Shown here: positions 30,868 to 41,161 of the stretch, piece by piece
Position numbering within the stretch: the stretch's first letter is position 1
Layout: each line of letters begins with the position of its first letter
NCBI GenBank assembly: GCA_030699905.1
Contig: JAUYKQ010000029.1
Span: forward strand, 1 to 41,647
Source of the DNA: a bacterium
Lineage (GTDB): Bacteria; Patescibacteriota; Minisyncoccia; Phycocordibacterales; GCA-002787175
Direction: 5' to 3'
DNA: 41,647 nt
Program-made: the position numbers and the translations under genes
The notes under the pieces: model-generated
What the model saw: only the letters and a program-made list of their open reading frames with translations
Databases searched by the model: none
Told to the model about the DNA's origin: nothing

Positions 30868-31929
30868 ATGGACTATAAAAAAGAATTATTCAATCTGATA
30901 GAAGACGTCATTAAAGAAGGAGGGTCGGATCTGCACATATCGGAAAACAAGAATCCCACCATCAGAGTGTCCGGTTTTCTCGTGCCCCTTGTAAGCAAGG
31001 CGGTTTTGACCCATAAAGACACTATGGGTTTTCTTGACGAGCTTTTGGCTCCGGCAAACAAAGAACTTTTTATGCGAGAACAGGTGGTTGATTTTTCTTA
31101 CGGCTATAAGGACAAAGTCCGTTTCAGAGGAAATGCCTTTTTCCAGCAAGGGGCGGTAAGTATCGTTTTACGTCTTATACCCAAGGAGATTAAAACAATT
31201 TCCGAGCTGAACTTGCCTCCGATACTGGAGACATTCACCCAGAAGCAACAAGGGTTTTTTCTGGTTGTCGGTCCGATAGGACACGGAAAAACCACCACTT
31301 TGGCTTCAATGATAGAGCTTGTAAATCAGACACGGCCGGAACACATAATGACAATTGAAGATCCGATAGAATTCGTTTATGAACAGAAACAGTCAATCGT
31401 GGACCAGAGAGAAGTCAGGATAGACGCAAAGGACTTTCATTCCGCTTTAAGCAGTATGTTCAGGCAGGATGTTGACGTTCTGCTTATCGGAGAAATGAGA
31501 GATACCGAAACGATTTCAGCGGCAGTTACGGCGGCTGAAACGGGACACCTTGTTTTTTCAACTCTTCACACCAACAACGCCGCTCAGACAATAGACCGTA
31601 TAATAGATTCTTTCCCCGCCGCCCAACAAGACCAGATACGGGTACAGCTGGCATCCAGTTTGTCCGGCATTTTTTCACAGCGTCTTTTGCCACGTATCTC
31701 CGGCGGACTTATTCCGGCTTACGAGTTGCTTATAGCAAACAACGCGGTTTCCAACCTTATTCGTGAAAAGAGAAGCCACGAGATAAACACTGTTATAGAA
31801 ACAGGTCTTGACGAGGGCATGATATCATTAAACCGTACTCTGGCCGATCTGGTGCGAAGCGGAGAAATAACTGCCGAAAATGCCATGCTTTATTCTACGA
31901 ATCCGAAAATACTGGAGAGGATGATGTAA
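30868..31929 (+). CDS. pilT: type IV pilus retraction ATPase PilT
   Basis: PilT powers pilus retraction, twitching and DNA uptake. The 353-aa protein has the N-terminal PAS-like part (GGSDLHISENKNPTIRVSG), a Walker A variant GPIGHGKTTT, Asp box TIEDPIEFVYEQK, Walker B DVDVLLIGEMRD (acidic pair kept), His box TGHLVFSTLHTN and the C-terminal AYELLIANNAVSNLIRE pattern near the usual AIRNLIRE motif. The P-loop reads G-P-I-G-H-G-K-T rather than the usual GPTGSGKS, which still fits GxxxxGKT. Confidence 0.95.
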   Translation: MDYKKELFNLIEDVIKEGGSDLHISENKNPTIRVSGFLVPLVSKAVLTHKDTMGFLDELLAPANKELFMREQVVDFSYGYKDKVRFRGNAFFQQGAVSIVLRLIPKEIKTISELNLPPILETFTQKQQGFFLVVGPIGHGKTTTLASMIELVNQTRPEHIMTIEDPIEFVYEQKQSIVDQREVRIDAKDFHSALSSMFRQDVDVLLIGEMRDTETISAAVTAAETGHLVFSTLHTNNAAQTIDRIIDSFPAAQQDQIRVQLASSLSGIFSQRLLPRISGGLIPAYELLIANNAVSNLIREKRSHEINTVIETGLDEGMISLNRTLADLVRSGEITAENAMLYSTNPKILERMM

Positions 31930-32092
31930 TCACGAAACATGTAACGCCATAATATGAAACGTGTAACTTGTAACGTGTAACGCCGGAAAAGAAATACTCT
32001 GACGCTACACGTTATACGCTTCGCGCTATACGCTTCACGCTACACGATTTTGACGCTACACGCTACACGCTACACGTTATACTTTATACTCT
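31930..32092. repeat. CGCTACACG / CGTGTAACG repeat tract before pilC
   Basis: The left part has CGTGTAAC words (GTGTAACTTGTAACGTGTAA). The right part has CGCTACACG at 32003, 32038 and a perfect 7-bp tandem CGCTACA x3 at about 32054-32074. The two halves are near reverse complements, so the tract can fold into a long imperfect hairpin. Two TATACT boxes just before the pilC ATG (32093) may be its promoter. Confidence 0.65.
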
Positions 32093-33298
32093 ATGCTTTT
32101 CAAATACACTTCTATAGACAGCACCGGCAAAGAGGCGCCGGGAAGCATTGAAGCCATAAACGAAGATGTCGCCATTTCCTCACTGCAAAGGCGGGGAATG
32201 GTCGTGGCTTCAATAGTGTCCGCAGAAAAGAGCGGGATTTTTGACATGCGCATCTCCTTTTTTGAGAGAGTGGGCTCAAAAAATATCGTTCTATTGTCTC
32301 GGCAAATTTCCACGCTGTTTGAGGCCCAAGTATCGGCTTTGCGTATTTTTCGGCTTTTGGCGGCGGAGAGCGAAAAGCCGGTCATAGGAAGGATACTGAC
32401 CGAAGTGGCGGATGACTTGCAAGGTGGCAGTTCCATTTCCAAAGCGCTTTCAAAACATCCAAAAATTTTTTCAAAGTTCTATATAAGCATGGTAAAGGCG
32501 GGAGAAGAGTCGGGCAAATTGGACGAAACGTTTCTTTATCTCGCCGACCACATGGAAAGGACGCACGAACTTACTTCCAAAGCTAAAAACGCTTTTATAT
32601 ATCCCGTTTTTGTCATAATCGCTTTTGTTGGCGTTATGGTGCTTATGCTTACAACCGTAATTCCGAATCTTTCCAGAATTCTGATAGAAAGCGGACAAGA
32701 ATTGCCTATTTATACGAGAATAGTCATGGGAATCAGCGATTTGTTTGTCAATTACGGTTTGTACATGCTGGTAGCTTTAATAATAGGAGGATTTTTCTTT
32801 GTTAGATGGGCTCGGACACAAAATGGTAAAAGAGGATTGGCCAGAAGCAAGATTTCCATTCCTTATGTGGGTACACTTTACACAAAACTTTATCTGTCTC
32901 GCATTGCTGACAACCTGAATACCATGCTTGCTTCCGCCATTCCGATTGTTAAGGCGCTTGAAATAACGGCCGAAGTGGTGGACAACGCCGTCTACGAGAA
33001 AATTCTCTTGGATGCCGTTGAGGCGGTCAAGGCAGGCAGTCCCGTTTCAACTTCTCTGTCAAGAAACCCCGAAATCCCCGGCATCATGATACAAATGATG
33101 AAAGTGGGGGAAGAAACAGGAAGTATCGGAGATATTTTGAAAACACTCGCAAGATTCTACAGGCGGGAAGTTTTAACCGCCGTTGATACTCTAATAGGGC
33201 TTATAGAGCCGGTTCTTGTCATTCTTTTGGGTCTCGGCGTGGCGTTTCTTTTGACTTCCGTTCTTTTGCCCATATACAACATTTCCGCCGGTTTTTAA
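32093..33298 (+). CDS. pilC: type IV pilus inner-membrane platform protein PilC
   Basis: PilC is the membrane platform on which the motor ATPases act. The 401-aa protein has two T2SF domains. The first (residues about 60-180) contains LSRQISTLFEAQVSALRIFR and MVKAGEESGKLDETFLYLAD; the second (about 260-385) contains YLSRIADNLNTMLASAIPIV and MMKVGEETGSIGDILKTLAR. Three or four membrane segments lie at about 165-195, 215-240 and 365-392. The length is typical. Confidence 0.95.
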   Translation: MLFKYTSIDSTGKEAPGSIEAINEDVAISSLQRRGMVVASIVSAEKSGIFDMRISFFERVGSKNIVLLSRQISTLFEAQVSALRIFRLLAAESEKPVIGRILTEVADDLQGGSSISKALSKHPKIFSKFYISMVKAGEESGKLDETFLYLADHMERTHELTSKAKNAFIYPVFVIIAFVGVMVLMLTTVIPNLSRILIESGQELPIYTRIVMGISDLFVNYGLYMLVALIIGGFFFVRWARTQNGKRGLARSKISIPYVGTLYTKLYLSRIADNLNTMLASAIPIVKALEITAEVVDNAVYEKILLDAVEAVKAGSPVSTSLSRNPEIPGIMIQMMKVGEETGSIGDILKTLARFYRREVLTAVDTLIGLIEPVLVILLGLGVAFLLTSVLLPIYNISAGF

Positions 33299-33317
33299 GA
33301 AATCTGCCGACTCTGGT

Positions 33318-33363
33318 TTATCCACAAGGTATTCACGCGCGGTGTGAGAAAAACCTGTATAAT
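33318..33363 (+). promoter_or_regulatory. pilin upstream region: TTATCCACA and TATAAT
   Basis: TTATCCACA (33318-33326) equals the DnaA-box consensus, and TATAAT (33358-33363) is a likely -10 about 67 nt before the pilin ATG. A single box gives no evidence of an origin; DnaA or chance are both possible. Confidence 0.4.
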
Positions 33364-33430
33364 AATTTAGCAGCGTGGACGGGGTTTATTTGAGATTTGA
33401 TTAAAATTAAGAAAATTGCAACTCATGATT

Positions 33431-33856
33431 ATGAAAAATAAAGGTTTTACGCTCATTGAGCTTTTGGTTGTTATCGCCATAATCGGTATTTTATCTTCAA
33501 TTGTCTTGACCTCTCTCGGCGCCGCCCGCGAAAAAGCGCGTGATGTCAAAAGAATTGCCGAAATCGGGCAAATCCAGCTTGCTCTGGCGCAATATGTTGA
33601 CTCTTGTGGTGAATATCCGGACTTGTTGGACCCATTGGCTGATAATGGTTGCTCCGGTGTGACATTGGGTACTTATATGGACCCGATTCCAACCGCTCCG
33701 GTCGGAGGAGAAGCCGAAGAATACACTTACGATGTTTCATTGGACAACAGCTCGTATTGTCTGGGGGTTGGACTTGAAGCAAGCAACAGTTTCGCTAAGA
33801 CCCAATGCACGAGCACCAACGTAACATCGGATTTTGAATACAGAGTACAGCCCTAA
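33431..33856 (+). CDS. type IV pilin (major pilin candidate)
   Basis: The precursor has a very short leader, MKNKG, then FTLIELLVVIAIIGILSSIV, the standard prepilin peptidase site and assembly helix. The globular domain carries four cysteines (SCGEYPD, GCSG, SYCLG, QCTS) that may form disulfides. The 141-aa size fits a PilA/GspG-like pilin. Upstream in-frame ATG and TTG starts (33425, 33416) exist, but the one giving MKNKGF is canonical. It has its own probable promoter and a strong terminator, consistent with high expression as the main subunit. Confidence 0.93.
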   Translation: MKNKGFTLIELLVVIAIIGILSSIVLTSLGAAREKARDVKRIAEIGQIQLALAQYVDSCGEYPDLLDPLADNGCSGVTLGTYMDPIPTAPVGGEAEEYTYDVSLDNSSYCLGVGLEASNSFAKTQCTSTNVTSDFEYRVQP

Positions 33857-33873
33857 CCTTCGGACTATATTAA

Positions 33874-33902
33874 ACTCTCCGCGTCTCGCGGGGAGTTTTT
33901 CC
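33874..33902 (+). terminator. Rho-independent terminator after pilin
   Basis: ACTCTCCGCG-TCT-CGCGGGGAGT (one G-T pair) followed by TTTTT. It is a textbook terminator 18 nt after the pilin stop. Confidence 0.9.
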
Positions 33903-33921
33903 TGTTTTTGGTGGTCTTTAG

Positions 33922-34084
33922 GGGACTGTTGCCGAATATCCATTTTGGCTGATTTCCCCAAAATTCGGCTACGGCTTGTTTCAAATTTTTGGCCAATACT
34001 TCCAGTATTAAGCCAAAAATTTGAAACTTCGCCTCGCACGAATTTTGAAAAAATCACCTCAAAAGCCTATTCGGCAAAAGTCCC
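33922..34084. repeat. GGGACTGTTGCCGAAT palindromic element (copy B, longest)
   Basis: GGGACTGTTGCCGAATA and TATTCGGCAAAAGTCCC are the inverted ends (one mismatch). Inside are CAAATTTTTGG/CCAAAAATTTG arms around AATACTTCCAGTATT, with GGCTACGGCTTG and CTTCGCCTCGC words as in the 24455 element. Copies A and C look like internal deletions of this form. Confidence 0.75.
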
Positions 34085-34090
34085 TTTAAG

Positions 34091-34099
34091 TGCTAAAAT
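34091..34099 (+). promoter_or_regulatory. extended -10 of pilD (leaderless)
   Basis: TGC-TAAAAT is followed by TTAAAA and ATG at 34106. Confidence 0.55.
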
Positions 34100-34105
34100 T
34101 TAAAA

Positions 34106-35005
34106 ATGGATTTCATTTCACTTTTTTTTGTCTTTGCGTTGGGCGCGGTCATCGGCAGTTTTTTGAACGTCGTGGTGCTTCGGTATAATACGGGCAAGAT
34201 ATCGGACGGACGCTCCATGTGTTTTTCCTGCGGGAAAACTTTAGCTTGGAGTGAACTCGTTCCAATCCTCAGTTTTTTCCTTCAAAAGGGCAAATGCGCT
34301 TCTTGCAATTCAAAAATTTCCTGGCAATACCCCGCTGTAGAGTTTTTAACCGGTATTGTTTTTATTTTTGTCTTTGCTCAAGAGTTTTCCGGTTCCTTTT
34401 CTTTTTTTGACGTTTTGAACCTGCTTGCTTCCTTGGCTATCTGGTCTTTGCTTATCGCCATTGTTGTTTACGACATGCGTCATAAAATAATTCCCGACGG
34501 TCTGGTCTGGTCGTTTGTGGGGCTGTCTTTTTTTCAGGGACTTTTTTTGTTTTTAAGCGCAAACGGCTGGAGCTTCTCTGAGGTCTGGAATTTACCCGCG
34601 AGCCATTTTTCTTTTTTTGAGACATTTATCGGTGGGGAGTTCTCAACGTGGCTTTTGTCCGGTCCTGTTCTCGCCACTCCTTTTGCTCTGATATGGCTTG
34701 CATCGGGTGGCAGATGGATGGGACTGGGGGACGCAAAAATCGCCTTGGGTTTGGGTTTTTATCTCGGGCTCTGGCCTGCTTTTTCGGCCATTTTGCTGGC
34801 TTTCTGGATCGGCGCCATTTGGGGTATTGCCGTCGTTTCTTTAGGCAGGATAAGCGAGTTTTATGCTTTGTCTTATGGCGACAAACATCATACAATGAAG
34901 AGTGAGATTCCTTTCGCTCCTTTTCTGATTATCGGAATGTTTCTTGTTTATATATGGGGAATAGATATTACCGTTCTGGTGTCAAAACTTCTGTTGGTGA
35001 CGTAG
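34106..35005 (+). CDS. pilD: prepilin peptidase PilD
   Basis: This membrane aspartyl protease cleaves the leaders of the pilin and pseudopilins and usually methylates their new N-termini. The N-terminal domain has GSFLNVVVLRYNTGK and two zinc-type pairs, CFSC and CASC, with the conserved WSELVPILSF and ISWQYPAVEFLTG. The peptidase aspartates lie in VVYDMRHKIIPDG and GLGDAKIALGL. About eight membrane segments are present. The length of 299 aa is slightly above usual because of a 30-residue loop after residue 150. Confidence 0.95.
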   Translation: MDFISLFFVFALGAVIGSFLNVVVLRYNTGKISDGRSMCFSCGKTLAWSELVPILSFFLQKGKCASCNSKISWQYPAVEFLTGIVFIFVFAQEFSGSFSFFDVLNLLASLAIWSLLIAIVVYDMRHKIIPDGLVWSFVGLSFFQGLFLFLSANGWSFSEVWNLPASHFSFFETFIGGEFSTWLLSGPVLATPFALIWLASGGRWMGLGDAKIALGLGFYLGLWPAFSAILLAFWIGAIWGIAVVSLGRISEFYALSYGDKHHTMKSEIPFAPFLIIGMFLVYIWGIDITVLVSKLLLVT

Positions 35006-35032
35006 CGCTTTTACTCGTTTAAAGGACAGCTT

Positions 35033-35190
35033 ATACCATCTCCAATTAACCATTTCACACAAATCCATGAATTTTGGCTGCAAAACTTCGCTTCGCGCTC
35101 GCCATATCTCAATATGGCTCGCGCTCCAGCTCGTTTTTCGCCGGAAATTCAAGAATTTGTTAATGTGAAAGCGTTAATTGGAGATGGTAT
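35033..35190. repeat. palindromic element with ATACCATCTCCAATTAAC ends
   Basis: The ends ATACCATCTCCAATTAAC (35033-35050) and GTTAATTGGAGATGGTAT (35173-35190) are perfect 18-bp inverted repeats. Inside, CACATTAAC-like and GAATTT arms surround CGCCATATCTCAATATGGC. Its right end supplies TGGTAT of the -10 box (TGG-TATTAA, 35185-35193) of the next gene, which starts 7 nt later. Confidence 0.75.
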
Positions 35191-35200
35191 TAAATATTAA

Positions 35201-35848
35201 ATGTTCGCGCCTTTGAAATACCAAAGAAAAAATACCGGAGGTTTTTCCATTATAGAACTTCTGATTGTCATTGCCATCACGATACTTATCATTACCATCG
35301 TGATTATAAGTCATAGCCGTTTTCGCGGTTCGGTGCTTGTGACCAATGCCGCTTACGATACGGCGCTTTCCATAAGACAAGCCCAAAGTTACGGCATAAG
35401 TTCCAGACAGTTTGGTACGGGGCAGTTTGAGTATGCCTACGGAATCCACTTTAACGCCAGTTCAAAAAGCTCTTTTGTCTTGTTTGCCGATGTAAATGGC
35501 AATGGAAAATACGATGGCAGTGTCGGTTCAAGCTGTAGCGGTTCAAGTGAATGCGTAAAGGTATTTTCCTTGATTGGCGACAATACGCTCTCTGTTTGCG
35601 GGGTGGACGTCATCGCTTCACTGCCCACGAGGATAAATGAATGTGACATCAGTTACCTTGATATAATGTTTAAGCGTCCGGAGCCGGACGCTTGCATCCG
35701 CTCAAACAGAAGCAGTGATCTGCCCGGAAGCGGAGTCACGTGTCCGCTGAATTCCAGATACAGGCAGGCGACTGTAGAAGTATCTTCTACGCAAGGCATG
35801 AAAAAAACGGTAGAAATTTTCGTAACCGGTCAGATTTCGGTAAAATGA
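35201..35848 (+). CDS. pseudopilin-like protein (GspH/FimT type)
   Basis: A prepilin leader MFAPLKYQRKNTGG precedes FSIIELLIVIAITILIITIV, the pilin assembly helix. ALSIRQAQSYGISSRQF after the helix is typical of GspH/FimT-like minor pilins. The C-terminal domain holds several cysteines (SSCSGSSEC, SVCGVD, NECDI, DACIRS, VTCPL). Length is 215 aa. The start is next to a repeat-derived -10 box. It is the first of four minor pilin genes. Confidence 0.85.
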   Translation: MFAPLKYQRKNTGGFSIIELLIVIAITILIITIVIISHSRFRGSVLVTNAAYDTALSIRQAQSYGISSRQFGTGQFEYAYGIHFNASSKSSFVLFADVNGNGKYDGSVGSSCSGSSECVKVFSLIGDNTLSVCGVDVIASLPTRINECDISYLDIMFKRPEPDACIRSNRSSDLPGSGVTCPLNSRYRQATVEVSSTQGMKKTVEIFVTGQISVK

Positions 35849-35849
35849 A

Positions 35850-35906
35850 GGGACTGTTGCCGAATTTTGGGGAAATCAGCCAAAATGGATATTCGGCAAC
35901 ATTCCC
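35850..35906. repeat. GGGACTGTTGCCGAAT palindrome (copy C)
   Basis: GGGACTGTTGCCGAAT and ATTCGGCAACATTCCC form an inverted repeat 1 nt after the preceding stop. TATAAT (35910-35915) follows, 8 nt before the next ATG. Confidence 0.75.
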
Positions 35907-35923
35907 ATATATAATTTTGTAAC

Positions 35924-36565
35924 ATGGGACAGATGACACCGAACATAAAAAATAAAGAAGGAGACAGGAAAAACAAGCATTTTCAGGGAAGGGTATTAAA
36001 CATTCCCGCTCGGGCATGCGCGGGGCGTTTAAATTGTAGAGGTTTTACTCTTGTGGAACTCATTGTATCGGTGGCGATTTTTTCAATTGTCATGGTGGTG
36101 TCCGTCGGCGCCATACTTTATATCATAAGCGCCAACAGACAAGCCCAAGCCATGAAAGCCGTCATGAACAATTTGAATTTCACTCTTGAAAGCATGGCGA
36201 GAAATTTACGCATGGGCAGTAACTACCATTGCGGATTGTCCGGCAACCTGTCTTTGCCAGCCAACTGCGAGACCCAAAGCCAGCCGGCGGTGGTATTCAG
36301 GTCTTCTTCGGGAGGTATTGTTTCTTATGAACTCTCCGGAACCGAAATTGTGAGAGGTGATTCAAACGGACGCCTGTCTTTAACTTCAGAAGACATAACC
36401 GTTGAGACCTTGAGTTTTTTTGTTGAAGGGGCCGCCTCCGATGACAACAACCCCGCCAGAATATTGGTGACAGTCGGAGGCAAAGCCAAAGTCGGACCCA
36501 GAGCGGAAACAAGATTTAACCTCCAAACCTATGTTGTTCAGAGGTATAGAGATGAAACCGATTAA
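35924..36565 (+). CDS. pseudopilin-like protein (GspJ/PilW type)
   Basis: The precursor has an unusually long leader of about 40 residues before CRGFTLVELIVSVAIFSIVM, the prepilin site and helix. AMKAVMNNLNFTLESMARNL right after the helix is the typical GspJ/PilW pattern. The C-terminal part is beta-rich. An internal start nearer the helix cannot be excluded; the ATG at 35924 is supported by TATAAT 8 nt upstream. Length is 213 aa. Confidence 0.83.
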   Translation: MGQMTPNIKNKEGDRKNKHFQGRVLNIPARACAGRLNCRGFTLVELIVSVAIFSIVMVVSVGAILYIISANRQAQAMKAVMNNLNFTLESMARNLRMGSNYHCGLSGNLSLPANCETQSQPAVVFRSSSGGIVSYELSGTEIVRGDSNGRLSLTSEDITVETLSFFVEGAASDDNNPARILVTVGGKAKVGPRAETRFNLQTYVVQRYRDETD

Positions 36566-36573
36566 ATTTAAAT

Positions 36574-37107
36574 ATGTTTTATAAATCTAAAAAAAGAGGA
36601 TTTTCTCTTATAGAAACCATAGTGGCGGTGGCAGTATTGGCGCTTTCTGTCACGGGGCCTCTGGTGGTGGCGGAGAAAGGGCTTACCGGAGCCAGAGAAG
36701 CCAAAAATCAAATGATTTCCTCGTATCTCGCCCAAGATGCTTTGGAATTTGTCAAAGCCGTACGCAATGAAAATATTTTCAGGGGCAGGAACTGGCTTGT
36801 GGGTTTGCAGAATTGCGCGTCAAGCGACGGCAGTAAAAAATGCACCTTAGACACTGTAGAAAAGACAAGCAAGACATGCCCGTCCGCCTCTTGCGACAGC
36901 CGTCTGCGTTTTGAAGGATGGTATTCAGACAACGCGCGTTACGGATACAGTTCCTCTCTTCCGGAAGTTACCAACTTTTGGCGTGAAGTATACATTACAA
37001 GCATCACCGGCGGGGAGGTTAAGGTTTCCGTGGTTGTAAAATGGGTAACCCCTCCTTTTCCTCAAAAATCGTTTACGGTTGAAAGCAACATGACGAACTG
37101 GGATTAA
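36574..37107 (+). CDS. pseudopilin-like protein (GspI/PilV type)
   Basis: MFYKSKKRG is the leader and FSLIETIVAVAVLALSVTGP the assembly helix with the conserved Glu5. SYLAQDALEFVKAVRNENIF is typical of PilV/GspI-like minor pilins. Cysteines occur in pairs (NCASSDGSKKC, TCPSASC). It starts 8 nt after the previous gene, within the minor-pilin operon. Confidence 0.85.
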   Translation: MFYKSKKRGFSLIETIVAVAVLALSVTGPLVVAEKGLTGAREAKNQMISSYLAQDALEFVKAVRNENIFRGRNWLVGLQNCASSDGSKKCTLDTVEKTSKTCPSASCDSRLRFEGWYSDNARYGYSSSLPEVTNFWREVYITSITGGEVKVSVVVKWVTPPFPQKSFTVESNMTNWD

Positions 37108-37108
37108 T

Positions 37109-37636
37109 ATGAAAAAATTACAATCTCCATTGAATTTTCAAAGCGACGACTTAAGAGACAGAGGATTCACCTTACTCGTCGCTCTTATGACCGGCGTGTT
37201 GCTTTTGTCAATCGGACTGGCGATTATGGGTATTTCTTTGAAAGAAGTCCAATTGTCGGCTTCGGGTCGTGATTCGCAATTCGCCTTTTACGCCGCCGAC
37301 TCCGGTATGGAATGCGCTCTTTTGTGGGACCGTGTTCCTCCGGACCCCGATATGGAAGAAAGTCCCTTCATGAGTCCGGCTGCTTATAACAATCAGTTGG
37401 TATGCAACGGCTCGGCTGTACCTTGGACAAATTACAACGAAGGGTTTCCTGTTCCGGGAGGATACGCGACTTCAACGGAATTCGTCGTGAACTACGGAAA
37501 AGAATGCGCGGTAATAAGTGTGGTTAAAAACTTTGGAGGACAAGGCAAAACGGTTATACATTCAAGGGGACGCACATATTGTTCTCAGCCGGGGAGAAGC
37601 GACAGGGTAGAGAGGGGAATAAAAGCGGAATATTAA
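37109..37636 (+). CDS. PilX-like minor pilin
   Basis: A leader of about 18 residues ends at RG, followed by FTLLVALMTGVLLLSIGLAI. The usual Glu at position 5 is Val, as in PilX/GspK-like tip proteins. SQFAFYAADSGMECALLWD is the typical PilX continuation. It starts 1 nt after the preceding stop and is the last gene of the pilus cluster; a palindromic element follows. Confidence 0.83.
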   Translation: MKKLQSPLNFQSDDLRDRGFTLLVALMTGVLLLSIGLAIMGISLKEVQLSASGRDSQFAFYAADSGMECALLWDRVPPDPDMEESPFMSPAAYNNQLVCNGSAVPWTNYNEGFPVPGGYATSTEFVVNYGKECAVISVVKNFGGQGKTVIHSRGRTYCSQPGRSDRVERGIKAEY

Positions 37637-37643
37637 AGAACTG

Positions 37644-37814
37644 TGAATTACGAAACACCTGCTTCCCCCCACGAGGGAAAGCTCCCAAAAAAGTGACCCA
37701 TCCTTCGCCAAGGCTACGGCATGGCGAAGCGCTCCAAGGGCGCTTGCCCTGGGCTCAGGTCACTTTTTTGTGGCTTTCCTCGTGGGGGGGCCACCTGCTG
37801 TATTTCGTAATTCA
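37644..37814. repeat. nested palindromic element, GAATTACGAAAC family (copy 3)
   Basis: TGAATTACGAAAC and TTTCGTAATTCA are the ends. The inner arms equal those of 2986-3122. Compared with that copy it has an extra hairpin of about 31 nt, CTTCGCCA-AGGCTACGGCA-TGGCGAAG, inserted in the left arm. It sits after the last pilus gene, just before the ligA promoter. Confidence 0.8.
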
Positions 37815-37825
37815 AGATATATTAA

Positions 37826-40192
<2,367 letters not shown>

Positions 40193-40735
40193 ATGAAAAA
40201 AACGGTGAAGGCGATTCTTGCGGAGGTCTTCTCTGGCAACGCCGGGTGTCTCAGGCACATTTCGACCGGCAAAAGTGTCGTAATCGTAATCGGTGCAACT
40301 AACGGCACCGAAACTCTCGTGACGGCGGACGACGTGTTCAGTTGGATCGGCCCAGATTTCAAGAATTTTGGATGCGACAAAGTTGAACAGCCGACGCCGG
40401 ACACTTCGGTTGAAGTGTACGAGCAGGTTGAGAATGCCGACTACCGAAAAATCTTCAGTAGTTTCGGCCAGAATTTGGACCGGCTCTGTCTCACGACACC
40501 GCAGATCAAAACGTTTGTCCGTGATCACGCGGACAATTATTTGCGCGAAGAAGGTTGGGCGGTGTTCCTCTTTCTCTTCAAGGTGAGAAATGTGGAAACA
40601 GGAAAGGATGAGTTCTTCGTGGCGCACGTGATCCGGCGCGAGGTTGGCGACAGCAAGGTGACTCTGAGCCCCTTGTCCTACAACAATGTCTGGTCTGCCA
40701 AGCGTCGCCACCGCGTGGTCGTCCCGAAACTGTAG
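40193..40735 (+). CDS. 180-aa hypothetical protein
   Basis: I do not recognise this soluble protein (start MKKTVKAILAEVF, internal SVVIVIGATNGTETLVTADD, REEGWAVFLFLFKVRNVETG). There is no signal or membrane segment. It has a good Shine-Dalgarno (AAAGGATGATGAC) before the ATG, which is rare in this window. With its strong promoter, long structured leader and clean terminator it mirrors the 99-aa unit at 21912, and both have a base composition more balanced than their neighbours. Confidence 0.7.
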   Translation: MKKTVKAILAEVFSGNAGCLRHISTGKSVVIVIGATNGTETLVTADDVFSWIGPDFKNFGCDKVEQPTPDTSVEVYEQVENADYRKIFSSFGQNLDRLCLTTPQIKTFVRDHADNYLREEGWAVFLFLFKVRNVETGKDEFFVAHVIRREVGDSKVTLSPLSYNNVWSAKRRHRVVVPKL

Positions 40736-40775
40736 TTCCCGGGTACTCTGTTCTTTTGATCCTTTGGATCTCAGT

Positions 40776-40820
40776 CCCTCTGACCCTTGTCAAAATTTTG
40801 GCAAGTCGGAGGGATTTTTG
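40776..40820 (+). terminator. Rho-independent terminator
   Basis: CCCTC(T)GAC(C)CTTG pairs with CAAG(T)C(G)GAGGG around TCAAAATTTTGG, followed by ATTTTTG. It ends the 180-aa unit. Confidence 0.8.
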
Positions 40821-40845
40821 TATACTAAAAAAGCAACACAAATGG

Positions 40846-40873
40846 TTGACACTAAAAATACAAAGTATATACT
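40846..40873 (+). promoter_or_regulatory. sigma70-type promoter of the toxin-antitoxin operon
   Basis: TTGACA (40846-40851), 16 nt, TATACT (40868-40873), then 7 nt to the ATG at 40881. The transcript is probably leaderless. Confidence 0.75.
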
Positions 40874-40880
40874 ATGTATT

Positions 40881-41153
40881 ATGAAAACGGTAACAAGTAT
40901 AAAATTAGATAGGGATGTAAAAAAAGAGGCCAGCAAAATCGCGTCCGAAATGGGACTCAATTTAAGTTCCGTGGTTAATGCCACTTTGAAAAATTTTGTC
41001 GCGGAACGCAGATTGGTTTTTTCTCTTGCTCCGGAATTTAACACTAAGAAGGAAAAAGTTCTACTTAAAGCGAAAAGCGACGCGATTAAAGGTAAAAACG
41101 TTATCGGTCCATTTAGCAATATTGAGGAAATAAAGGGCTCTTTGATGGGTTAA
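40881..41153 (+). CDS. RelB/DinJ family antitoxin
   Basis: The 90-aa protein starts with a ribbon-helix-helix pattern (TSIKLDRDVKKEASKIASEM then GLNLSSVVNATLKNFVAERR) that should bind its own promoter, followed by a charged toxin-binding tail. The start at 40881 is chosen because a near-consensus promoter ends 7 nt before it; the frame is open further upstream. The toxin gene follows 8 nt later. Confidence 0.9.
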   Translation: MKTVTSIKLDRDVKKEASKIASEMGLNLSSVVNATLKNFVAERRLVFSLAPEFNTKKEKVLLKAKSDAIKGKNVIGPFSNIEEIKGSLMG

Positions 41154-41161
41154 AATACTTC

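Noticed and set aside
33318-33326. Perfect DnaA-box sequence as a sign of a replication origin
   Set aside because: It is a single box without a cluster, an AT-rich unwinding region or dnaA/dnaN genes nearby.
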